Assembly: GCA_910589415.1 (NCBI GenBank)
Contig: OU342637.1
Span: 29,356,162-29,420,161, forward strand
DNA from: Malachius bipustulatus
Taxonomy: Eukaryota; Arthropoda; Insecta; Coleoptera; Melyridae
Length of the DNA: 64,000 nt
Reading direction: 5' to 3'
Both the position numbers and the translations under genes were made by a program. Below, piece by piece: positions 11,545-21,601 of this stretch; the stretch's first letter is position 1; the number at the start of each line of letters is the position of its first letter. A model generated the notes under the pieces. The model did not search any database and was not told the DNA's origin. It saw only the letters and a program-made list of their open reading frames with translations.

Positions 11545-14500
11545 AAATTAGACTGATCCTGCATTTTGTGATAAATTTATTTGTTAAATCGTTGCCATTT
11601 TGTCACAGGTGCCTAAAAGTGACAAATTTTTACGCACTTGTGCTTAAAAGTGGCATTAAATGACAATTAAAAGCAAGTTTTCATTAATCTTCATGATGCC
11701 GGTCACTTTGACTGTATAAAATACCAATCTCTAGTTCATAAATTTATATTTCTTGTCGATTCATTTATTAGAATTCAAAAATTGCTGTTTCTTGGCGATT
11801 TTACAAAAAAATCTTGTGTGACACACTTTGCAAAAGGAGTGTTTAGGCACTTTAACGATTGTCAAACAAGGACTTCGGCCTTTGGCAATTTTCGTGCTTA
11901 AACCACTCCTGTTTTACATCCCCCTCCCAATGAATGACCAATTTCACAATGTTGGACTAAAATTTTACTAGAATGATTGTCCTTTTAATGATAACATTTC
12001 ACCTTCAGTAGCTAAATCTACCACCACCACCAGGTGGACTAGGGTCGGTGTCACTTGACAGTCGCTAGGTAAAAGAGATATTTGGTTTAGGCCAAAAATA
12101 CAGAAAATGGTTACTTCAAAAATAATTTGGTAAACTACCTGTTATTTCCGTAAGAAAATCACCTAGCAGAACATGCTTTCAGCAACAGTTGAAGCATTTT
12201 GTACTTATTAAGGATATTGAATAAAACTTCAGCTCATCGCTGAAATACGCTGAAAAACTTGAAACTTATAGTTTCTTAGTTTTATCCTTATTGTTTTTAT
12301 TATTGGAAATGAATAAATTAGTTCTTGTTGGCTTAAATAAGTCGTCAAGGGGCTGGCATTTCAGAAATGTCCAAAGCCGACTAGATCCCAGCGTTTTCAT
12401 AGCCAACTTTTGTTTGTATTATGGCCGACGATGATTTTTTTTGTCATTGTTCTAAAAAAATGAAAGAACCCGAAAAAAACTATCACACATAAAGAATAAA
12501 AAAAAAATCAAGCAGGTTAGAAAAGGTCCAGCTAGAAAGCTGACAATCCCATCGTTCACTTGAGCTTTCCAAAAGGCCATTTCAACTACTTACGTGGAAT
12601 TAGGATCGGTGATGATGACGAATTTTCCTAAGTTAGATAGCATTAATATGTTGATGACGGGTTGTCTCAAAACTATGAAGGGTTTAAATTTAATTTTCAA
12701 GAATGTTTTCTATTTTCTCATTATCAAACCGAAATTTTTTGACAACCTGTATACCTAAAATGACTGAATATTTAGAGAGAAAAATATTTTTAATATCGTA
12801 GTAAGTTATATCACGTATTTTATTCACTTATTAAATATTGAATTGATGCCAAGAAAATTGTAAAAATTAACATAACTATTATTATAATAATATTGTCCTT
12901 AAGATTTAAAGCTGTCGTACTCCTTGATGAATAGACTAGACTTGGTGATTTTATTCCATTATATCATAATCATAATTATTATTGTTCCATTTAAATGGTT
13001 TTGATAATTATTTTATCACCAAAGATGATTCTTATATTAACGTGTCCATTGTTCATATAAATCAAAACTGAATTTTGACGAAATTGTTCTTAAAAGCTCC
13101 AGAAACTTTGGGAACATGTATTGTATGTTTAATTATGTAGGTTGTAAGTTTTATGAATGAGTTACAAAGGAAAAAATGTAAAAATAATTTATTGTAAGGT
13201 AGACTTTCTAGCGCCAGTTCAATTATTCAGTTTATCTGGCAATGAATGCAAAGGCGAATAAATGACGTTAGACTGACGTCATAAACATTACTTTTGAGAA
13301 ATGACGCAATAATCACGTGATTTTTTGCTACTATGACGTCGGGGACTAAAAATGACTAAAAAATTACGTCATTATACCGTAACTGCTGCCTGGGGAGAAG
13401 TAATTGTCCAGCTACCCTTGCAGAATAGTGAGAATCGGACTGTATAGGTTAAAGAAAAGCCAAGAGCGGAGTGTAATCGATTGTGATGAAAATGAGTTCT
13501 CAAAATGACAAGCTGTGATTGGCTTCGAGCGGTGGAAACTCGAACTTTCCCTCATCGCATAGGGAAAATAAATTACGTTCATGTAAGGAGAAAATAATTT
13601 GTTAAGGGTGTAAAATGAGAGGCTAATAATAATTTCGTCAAAATTTTTCTCTTCAAATTTGACAGGAATATAATCACCAAATCGATAAGATGTTTTTAGT
13701 AACATGAATCCAATAGCGCATGTACATGTACCATGTAATTAAACAGTATTTATAGTTATCCTCAATATTTGAATAAATGTAAATATTACGCAATGCAGTA
13801 TTATTAATATTAAAATAGTGAATCAATAACTCCTTTAAGATATTTTGTAAAATATTGTTGAGAGATTAAACATTCATATACAGACGTTTTTGATATAAAA
13901 TCTAAATAATTAATAACTAAATGTGATGGATCGCGTTAAAAAACTATTCTCTCTAATAATATCCCTTGTAAGTATGATAGCTTTGTAAATTATTCTCTTG
14001 CCCAGTGGCGTACAAGGAAACAATTATTACAATGTAACGCTACTGTATTTCGCTAGTCACTGTATTATAAGCTATATTACTGTTAATTTTTGTAGCATTT
14101 TAAATTATTTCAGGAGGGGCCATATATAACACTCTGTATACTGTTAATCAGGCAAAGGGAATCCCTATTATTATTATTACTCTGTAATAATTCTAATGTA
14201 TTTAATTATGTTAAATAACACCTGTATAGGTTTTTTATATTAAAATAAAACTTTATTTATTGTCCAGACTTTTTAATCGTAGTAATGTTTAGATGTAATT
14301 AATCGGCTTAATACATTTTTTCCCATTAAATTTGCATTAAAATAATTTCGTTGGATATTAATTATTATACATACGTGATGATAAAATTATTTTGTTGACC
14401 TAATCAAGTCACGTATTGATAAAAAGGTGTTTGCAAAGCCATTGACTTAAACTTGTTCAAATACTCTACACGAGTTCAGACTCTCTAGATATGAAGGAGG

Positions 14501-14880
14501 TACTTTTATAATCAATCAAAATAAGTCAAAAATGTATTATTACAGAGTCTATGGAGTAGAGATTATCATACGGAATAAGAGTGGAGCAAACATACAAAGA
14601 AGTTGAAAGTTTTAATGCAGTTAGATACGTGTATTGATGATTGTACTTATTGTAATATAACACCATCTATCAACCTGATATAGATTATTAAATTGCTATA
14701 ACTTATTTTAATAACTAAGTAATAGGCAAAATAAGTATGTAGATTAAAATAACTAAAGCTTAATATTTATTGAATTTCTCTGGAATACGTTGTCAAATAG
14801 GTTCCAATTAGTACAGTCAAATTATTGTTGAAAAAAATGTAGATAGAAAAAATTAGGAGCATATTTAAAATGCTGTTTCT
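11545..14880. other. Intergenic, no gene recognised
   Basis: AT-rich, with many AATAAA-like and TAATTATTAT runs but no exon-like coding segment. The one notable feature is the TGACGTCA cluster listed separately. A reverse frame at 13412-13705 resembles no known protein. Confidence 0.45.
13262..13371. promoter_or_regulatory. Cluster of CRE-like TGACGTCA/TGACG sites
   Basis: In 110 bp there are TGACGTTA (13263), TGACGTCA (13274-13281), TGACGCAA, TGACGTCG and TTACGTCA, plus a CACGTG E-box. CREB/ATF/Jun proteins bind this core (established). Whether the cluster is an enhancer or the remains of a tandem repeat is not known; it resembles the one at 43031-43188. Confidence 0.35.
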
Positions 14881-15163
14881 GGGAGTTCAAAAAATAAAAT
14901 CCCAAAAAGATAGAGGGCGCTCGACTTTTTCGGAATCAGTTATTCTTAATTTTGCCATTGAAAAAATGATTTTAGATCAAAAGTTTGAACATAAAAGTTG
15001 TAGATCTCAAATCCCAGTTTCTGGGTTACGGAGGCTGAAGCATTGATGTGCATATAAAAATAGATACAGTGTGTACATTTCAAAAGTATTGACACTATTA
15101 ACGCTCAATAACTTTTGAAGTGATACAATTTATTTTAGAACAAACAGATGGATTAAAATATCA

Positions 15164-15178
15164 GGGGGGGGGGGGGGG
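15164..15178 (+). repeat. Poly(G) tract
   Basis: Fifteen consecutive G in otherwise AT-rich DNA, capable of G-quadruplex formation; the count may also be affected by sequencing. Confidence 0.7.
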
Positions 15179-15954
15179 AGAATATAAAAAATGTTAGGTA
15201 TCTAATGAATTTTAACTTGCACTCTCTCACCCTCAACCACCACTTTCAAGTGGTATCCCCTACTAGAATATTATCAGATTTTTCATCACTCTGGATGTAC
15301 AAAAATTTAAACTACAAAATATGATACCGCATAAAAAGTCTGTTCCTAAGCCGTTTTCCGATATATTCAGATATTTTCAAAGTAAGCTGCTTTGAAAATG
15401 AAAAGTTGTGATTTTCACTTGTTTAGAACTCCCGTAAAAATAAATCGATTTCTACACATGATGCATCCTTGTTTTTCTTCTGAAATTCGTTTTAAAATGA
15501 CATATAACGAGGTAGGGGACATTTTTTAATTGACTTGTTAAAAAGAAATAAAAAGTCATATTAAGTCAAAAGTTATTAAGGGTGAATTCTCTTGAAATAA
15601 AAATACTGTAAAAAATATTCGAAAAAAACTAGGGGGCCACTCCTACGCCCTTTTTTCCCACTAAAAAATACTTCTAAAACTTTTGACTATTTTTGAGATT
15701 ATGAGAAAAATTCAATTATTGTAACATCAGAAAAGACTTTCAGCCGCTCTAACTCAGATGTTGTTATTGACAAGTTATCAAAAATCAAAGATCATTTATA
15801 GATTTTTTCGAGATCCTAAAACTTCAATATTTGAAATTTTTGGCTAAAGTAACTTTTTCAATGTCAGAAAAACTAATTTTTGATAACTTCAGCGATCTCT
15901 ATCTTTTTGGGAACGAACTACAGATGGTTCGGCTTGTAACAGACAGAGATAAAT

Positions 15955-16013
15955 CTTATTGATGATGAAAAAACACAAAAAAAAGTGTTTTTTCATCAAT
16001 AAGTATGCAGAGA
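15955..16013. repeat. Perfect hairpin (19-bp stem)
   Basis: CTTATTGATG(ATG)AAAAAACAC is answered by GTGTTTTTTCATCAATAAG after a short A-rich loop; one 3-base insertion lies in the left arm. Confidence 0.6.
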
Positions 16014-16226
16014 TTCTACAAAGTAAGGGTTGAAAACATAAATTGTAGAGATAAATGTATCCATTTTGTAATTTTGTTTTTCAAAAATGCGCATTTTCCA
16101 ATTAAGTTTTGTTGATACACCAAAACCCAAGGAACAACAAATAAGTCACTAAAAGTCTTCTATTCCGAATTGCCTAATAGTACCAGAAAAAAGGCTCTTA
16201 AGAAAAACAAATTTCCTTCTTCATTT

Positions 16227-17211
16227 ACTATACTTTATTTTTTATTTAGATGGATTCCAGCAAGTCAAAATTCTAGGGGAACGATTGGCAACAAGACTGA
16301 TTAGGTTGGTTATAGTGATAGTTGTTACCAGAATAGTCACTAGAATAGTTCCTAAACTAATTCAGGTTATGTCTATTTGAGATGTCATTTCATTTCAAAG
16401 TTCAAAAAACGATACCTAAAGGTAATTTTTTCATAAAATTTTAGAGGCATTTATTAGTGTAAGCACCTATATTTACTTTTAAAAGTCTTATGTACATAGG
16501 ATTATACCGTTCCCTCCTTAGTTTACCGTAAAAACATTGAAAATAGGAGATTTATTGACCAATAGGTACTTATACATTATTCAATCATTTTTTAAACAAT
16601 TATCTCTAGATATTTAAAGGAATCTGATTGCACTGTATTGTTATTTGATTTGGGAAAACATCTTTTAATAAGAATAATTATTGTTCATAGCATTTGAGCA
16701 TTCATTCTCTTCTTTCTTTTGAAATAAATTTACCTCTGTTTCATATTTCATTAATTTTGAATTTAATTTTAGTTTGTCAGTTTGACAGCTTTAACAAAGT
16801 CTTCAATGCGTTCCTTGGAGTTTTTGCTGTGACTAGAGTAGCGGCTGAGGAGCCCGACTCAGTTTTCGCAAAAAGTCATTAGGTAAAGTAATGCTAAACA
16901 ACAGTTAAATTTATGCTCAAAAGATGAATAACTATACTAGAAATGAACTATTTCCAAAGAAAATTGAGAAAAAAATTTTAAATTTCCATTTTATAACAGT
17001 GCAACAAGGAAATATGTTTTGCAGGTGACGTCATAGCCTGTACCCGAGTCTGGGTGTGTTGCCGTAACTCTAGTCACAACGTAAATTTTTTGTCAAGGTT
17101 AAGGAAACAGGCAACCATCAGAGAATATCAAAATTACTGTTTAGAGATTGTACAGGCTACCAACTTGACAGCTGTTTGACAAGTCCATCTAAATAAAAAA
17201 TAAAGTATAGT
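16227..17211. mobile_element. 985-bp element with 28-bp terminal inverted repeats
   Basis: The ends are exact inverted repeats: the left starts ACTATACTTTATT and ends TTTAGATGGA (16227-16254); the right is its reverse complement (17184-17211). TA can be read as a target duplication on both sides. It splits an older repeat whose uninterrupted homologue lies at about 18958-19110, so this is a later insertion. No transposase seen; a non-autonomous DNA transposon is likely. Confidence 0.65.
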
Positions 17212-17805
17212 TCGCACTGCTTAAAAAAATCATCTCACCTCCTACTACCCTTCAAGCAGATTGGTGATTACAGTACACAGTGCTCGTCTGGAAATTTTAA
17301 ACGACATAAGTTATTCCTAAAACCAGAAATTGATCAACATTTTACAAACTTGGGAAAAATAAGAAAGTAAAGGCCGCTACTACGCACATATCTGTCATAC
17401 TAAAAATACTTCTAAAAAATATGACGTTTGTATATTTTCAAGATTATGGGAAAATCGTATTGCAACCTCAGAAATTTAGCCCAGTCGCCTAATCTTACAT
17501 GCGCTCAAAACTTTCAGCCCCCCTAAGATCCCTTGCTGAATCAAAAATTGATTATTGTTTTTTTCGAGATCAACAACTAGCAGTTTAAGGTCCGGGCTGC
17601 ACAAACGTTAATAATTAAAGATCTGCCAGATAATTACTGATTTTAGAATGCCCTCTAGCTTGGTCTGATGTTGCTGGAAATAAATTTTATTTCCTTTTAG
17701 GAGAGTTAAGTACTGATAAAAAATAAAAGATCGTTCAAAATATTCACCATATTTTCAAAATTTGCAATTAAAATTCAGTAATTATCTGACAGATCTTTAC
17801 TTAAT

Positions 17806-18687
17806 ATACAGGGTGTCCCAGCTCATTCGAAGCGGCCTCTGTAGGCCAAACGATGGACTTTTTCAAAAAACTTTTTGAAAATTCAAGTACAGAATCACAA
17901 TGGCCATAATTTAAAATTATTTTGGAGTACACAGAGTGTCCCATATGATAGTGACATATCAAAGTATGTTTTTTTAAATAGAATGCTCCCATGTTATTGC
18001 AGTTTTAGATTATCTGAGAAGAGGAAATAAGATTGGCTTTTACAGTTGGTGTTTAAATTCAGTAGTTTTTGAGTTATAAACAAGTGAAAATCGCCATTTT
18101 CCAAGTTCAAGGTCCTGTATATTGAAAACGGTTCAAGATAGAGAAAAACGGCTTACATGTCCCTATTTTAACTTTTCATGTACTATCCCATGATGTAGAT
18201 AAAATGTTTATACAGGGTGATAAAAAATTTGATAAATTCTGAGATTTCTCCACGCGTTGCCAAATAAAAAAATCAAACAAAGTACAAATGTTTCTATACC
18301 ATAGGATAGTACATGAAAAAGTAACATAGGGACATGTAAGCCGTTTTTCTCTATCTTGAACCGTTTTCGTTGTACAGGGCCTTGAACTTGAAAAATGACG
18401 ATTTTCACTTGTTTATAACTCAAAAACTTCTGAATTTAAACACTAACTGTAAAAACCAATCTTATTTTTTCTTCTCAGACAATCTAAAAATGCAATAACA
18501 TAGGAGCATTCCATTTAAAAAAACATAACTTTGATATGCCACTGTCATATGGGACACTCTGTATACTCCAAAATAATTTTAAATTATGGCCATTGTGATC
18601 CTGTACTTGAATTTGCAAAAATTTTTTGGAAAAAATCCATTGTTTGGTCTACAGAGACCGCTTCGAATAAGCTGGGACACCCTGTAT
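17806..18687. mobile_element. 882-bp foldback element with long arms
   Basis: Two inverted arms of about 390 bp surround a loop near 18210-18285. The outermost bases are ATACAGGGTGTCCCAGCT and its reverse complement. A TA on each side of CAGGGTGTCCC fits Tc1/mariner-type insertion, but no transposase is present. The arms are highly similar along their whole length, so the transcript or single strand would form a long hairpin. Confidence 0.8.
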
Positions 18688-18957
18688 TTGTGCCACCAGT
18701 CCTAAGTCTTTGGCTAATGAGTTCGAGAGAGTTCGATCTGTAACGGAGATCTATTCTGCCATATTTTTTTCAAATTGGCACTTTTTCCAAGGGGGTGGGT
18801 TTTGATCCACCAATTTTGGATTTTACTTTTTGGAACCCCTGAAACGACATCGAAAATTCAGCCTGACCCAATTTTTTTTTAATCGCAATTGACAATTGGC
18901 CTGCACTATTTTACTATTCATTCAGTTCTCCTCTAATTATAAACCTTCGCATAGAAT

Positions 18958-19180
18958 CACTAAAAGTCTTCTATTCCGAATTGCATAATGGTTTCGAAAT
19001 ATCTTTTGTAACCGGAAAAAAACAAACGCCCCCCTTGATTCCAGTAGCTCAATTAAAACTGCTTTAAAATAAAAACATAGCTCTCACTACCCTTCATTCA
19101 ATTTGGTGATAACAGTGCAGCGCTTTTGTTGAATTTAGACGCCATTATTATAGGTCATCCCCAAAACGAGAAATTGAACA
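18958..19180. repeat. Dispersed-repeat copy B (uninterrupted)
   Basis: Matches 16147-16226 joined to 17212-17340, that is, the older repeat without the 985-bp insert. Confidence 0.55.
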
Positions 19181-19677
19181 ATTCTCTTCTTCAGTTAGAT
19201 TTATTTCAGTTAGATTTCAACTGCTGCACAAGCAACAGTTCTTTTTCAATTGAGACTATTTCGGCTTTTATGAATATCTTTTCGTTGAGCTCTGGAGCTG
19301 CTTCTACGTTACGAGGGTCGCGTTTCGAGGGGCGTACCGCTCGGTTCAGGGTTAGAGACAAACTTATTAACCCTTTTTATTTGCTGCTAACTATTTTCCT
19401 ATTTTCTTGTATTGGATTAATTAAAAGAGATATACATACCTCTCTGGATAATGACGAATTAATTATAATTAATTCTCCTACAAGTAAAATTACAATTAAA
19501 ATTCACTACTTCGAACATAATTTGCTTCTTAACAAAACGGTTGACTGTCGAGGTTCACTAGGGGATATAAAGTTTAGAGAAAGTGTTTGCTTGGTAAAAA
19601 TATTCAAATTTGGTACGCTTCTTTTCATCTTAACAGAATCCTGCGACGTTATTGGTTTTCATATAACGACGTCATAG
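19126..19677 (+). other. Open reading frame of 183 codons, unknown
   Basis: Longest open frame outside the His-rich gene. It opens without ATG inside repeat copy B; the first ATG is about codon 48. It contains one hydrophobic segment (FYLLLTIFLFSCIGLI) after a basic, Arg-rich stretch. I recognise no domain. It may be a decayed transposon frame, a real exon, or chance; with roughly two-thirds A+T a frame this long is not expected often. Confidence 0.2.
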
Positions 19678-19680
19678 AAA

Positions 19681-20297
19681 TTTCTCTTTCTATTAAATGC
19701 ATGAAAAAAATTACACGCGAAACACGATGATTAATAACATTTCTGCGAAAGAAATATTGCATATAATGAGATCTCATTTAATATAGATTTGTTTATTCAA
19801 AGTGCCTCTAGGTATAAGAACTCTGGATTCAATTCAAACAAAATTGTAGGTAAATCTACTGAATAACATTTGAATGGAACTTGATTTTCATGGAAGAAAA
19901 CAAAACTAGATCATCTACTTTTAAATAACTGCAATTTAATGAAATTATAATGTTCTAATCTTGTTCGGTCAAAGAGAACGTACCAACATAACTGTTTACA
20001 ATTTCTAGTTGAACAAGCTTACCTTTTTGTGGCTCGTTTTTATCTTCAATATTTAAATAATTTGAGCCATGAAATTACGATTTATATTATGTAATTACAT
20101 AAGCAATACCTACCCAGCCAATGGTCAATCGAATAGTGAAACGATTGGGAATTAGGAAAGCAAAAGCAATACTAACTGCCATTACCTAAATTATATTTAC
20201 TCGAGAATTCTATTTTATTCAGGACACAGTATTCACGACTCACTTAGCAAGCTTCCGAGTCTGCCATAGAAATTACCGTACGTGTAGTAGGAAATGA
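19681..20297. other. Upstream region of the His-rich gene
   Basis: No coding signal. Probable promoter-proximal DNA; no specific factor sites can be argued beyond the TATA box. Confidence 0.4.
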
Positions 20298-20304
20298 TAT
20301 AAAA
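20298..20304 (+). promoter_or_regulatory. TATA box of the His-rich gene
   Basis: TATAAAA 40 bp before the ATG, which would put transcription start about 15 bp before the coding region: a very short 5' UTR, as in many highly expressed insect structural genes. Confidence 0.6.
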
Positions 20305-20343
20305 GAACAATTTCTCTATCCGGTTTACCAGTTTGATAAAAAT

Positions 20344-21144
20344 ATGTCCCCCTACAGCGTCCTGGCTTCGCTAGCCATCTTAACGTGCCTTGCATCGAGT
20401 AGACATGTGCCGGATTATCAAGTATCTCCAAGTCAAGATATCGAATTCTTCGGTGAAAACTTTCCTTTCAACTCACCAACTTCGGAAGTTTTACAAGCAT
20501 CGGCCAGCCACCACTCGCACGTCAGTGAAAAATTAGCAGGTGGAGGCTCTAATCATCACGACGAGCATCACTCCGAACACGGCGATAAACATAAGAAAGG
20601 CTACAAGAAGAACCATCATCATAATGTGAAAGAACACGAAAAACACGGGGAAGACTACAAAGCGGGCGAGCACAAAGAAAAAGGTGGTCACAATAAGAAA
20701 TACCACGACGAGGCAGGTCATTACAAGAAAGGACATGAAGGTAAGAAGAGTCACAAAGCAGCGAAGTTCGGAGAAAAGAAAGGCCACAAAAAAGGGCATA
20801 AAACCAAAGGATACCATAATAAGTTCCATAAGGATGAATATCATAGGGAACATAAATTTTATGACGATTTCCATAAGGAAGGGTATCATAAGAAATACGG
20901 CAACCATCATCAGCATTACGATAACAAAGAGGGAAGTCATAAAAAGGGCGGTAGTCATAAATCTGGTTACGAGAAAGCCAAACACGGCGAGAAGAATCAC
21001 TCCGATAAAGGACATTATGATAAAGAGCATGAAGGATTTAAGGCCAAAAAAGGACACGAGGAATATCACAACCATCATAAGAAATACGGCAAGAAGAAAG
21101 ACCATGAAGGAGGGAAGCATTACGGCTACACGTATGGACATTGA
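20344..21144 (+). CDS. Secreted His/Lys-rich protein, probably cuticle-associated (266 aa)
   Basis: Intronless ORF with ATG just after a TATA box and AATAAA 227 bp after the stop. Residues 1-19 form a signal peptide (SVLASLAILTCLASS). A short non-repetitive segment follows to about residue 55. The remainder is dominated by Lys, His, Gly and Tyr with imperfect units such as HKDEYHREHKFYDDFHKEGY and KKGGSHKSGY; about 45 of 266 residues are His. No Cys remains after the signal peptide. The composition and the FYDDFH core resemble an insect family I believe is Pfam DUF4779; that name is from memory. Plausible roles are binding Zn/Cu/Mn, or acting as a cuticle matrix protein whose His residues are quinone cross-link targets; function is not shown. 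It converges on the acetyltransferase gene. Confidence 0.88.
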   Translation: MSPYSVLASLAILTCLASSRHVPDYQVSPSQDIEFFGENFPFNSPTSEVLQASASHHSHVSEKLAGGGSNHHDEHHSEHGDKHKKGYKKNHHHNVKEHEKHGEDYKAGEHKEKGGHNKKYHDEAGHYKKGHEGKKSHKAAKFGEKKGHKKGHKTKGYHNKFHKDEYHREHKFYDDFHKEGYHKKYGNHHQHYDNKEGSHKKGGSHKSGYEKAKHGEKNHSDKGHYDKEHEGFKAKKGHEEYHNHHKKYGKKKDHEGGKHYGYTYGH

Positions 21145-21370
21145 TTTTTTAGAAAAATCAACAACGTGGGTTATGGTAGTGGTAGGTGTGCTAACTTACA
21201 AAAGATTACTACTTGATGTCGTTAACCATTGACTTCGGTGAAAAAGTTCAATTTAATGCATCATTGATTGTGTTTAGTGAAAGTGTTTCTGCAAGTGTTT
21301 TCTAAGTAAATATTGCCATAATATTGTCTCAGACGTGTTTTTATTGTAACTGTTACGTGATTCTAGTTGA

Positions 21371-21376
21371 AATAAA
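21371..21376 (+). terminator. Poly(A) signal of the His-rich gene
   Basis: AATAAA 227 bp after the stop codon and only 35 bp from the opposing gene's signal. Confidence 0.65.
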
Positions 21377-21410
21377 TTATTACAGATTTATTTGCAATAA
21401 TAATTGTTGC

Positions 21411-21416
21411 TTTATT
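21411..21416 (-). terminator. Poly(A) signal of the acetyltransferase gene
   Basis: TTTATT on the + strand (AATAAA on -), 29 bp after the - strand stop codon. Cleavage 10-30 bp further would overlap the 3' end of the convergent transcript. Confidence 0.6.
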
Positions 21417-21444
21417 TTCAAAAAGTTATTGAAATTGGGTTATT

Positions 21445-21601
21445 TTACAATCGTTTTTCAGCAGGCTGGACGTCGATGTAGACTTTAACGGAGGTATGGG
21501 GCAAGGCTGGTTTGATTACTGGGTCTAGATTATCGCCAATATAAGAGCAGTAAGGCAGTTCGTATACGAGACTCATTTTCAAACGCTCACAAATTTTAGC
21601 T
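21445..21601 (-). CDS. AANAT-like exon 4 (C-terminus)
   Basis: Acceptor AAATTTTCAG; completes FYTAKICERLKMSLVYELPY and ends with TAA. The closing residues YIDVQPAEKRL resemble the terminal strand of insect aaNATs. Confidence 0.88.

Larger units (their letters stand above)
14881..17640. repeat. Old dispersed-repeat block, copy A (interrupted)
   Basis: Segments here match others in the window in direct orientation. CACTAAAAGTCTTCTATTCC at 16147 recurs at 18958. The stretch around 17255-17340 matches 19085-19175. The stretch 15620-15810 is a diverged copy of 17350-17575 (shared CTAAAAATACTTCTAAAA, ACTTTCAGCC, TTTTTCGAGATC). A 1-kb element interrupts the block at 16227-17211. No coding sequence. 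Confidence 0.5.

Noticed and set aside
20533..21141. Long reverse frame of 202 codons opposite the His-rich gene
   Set aside because: Antisense of Lys/His/Gly codons yields Met/Val/Phe/Leu runs; it is a shadow of the biased + strand gene. The + frame at 20684-21232 is likewise a shadow.
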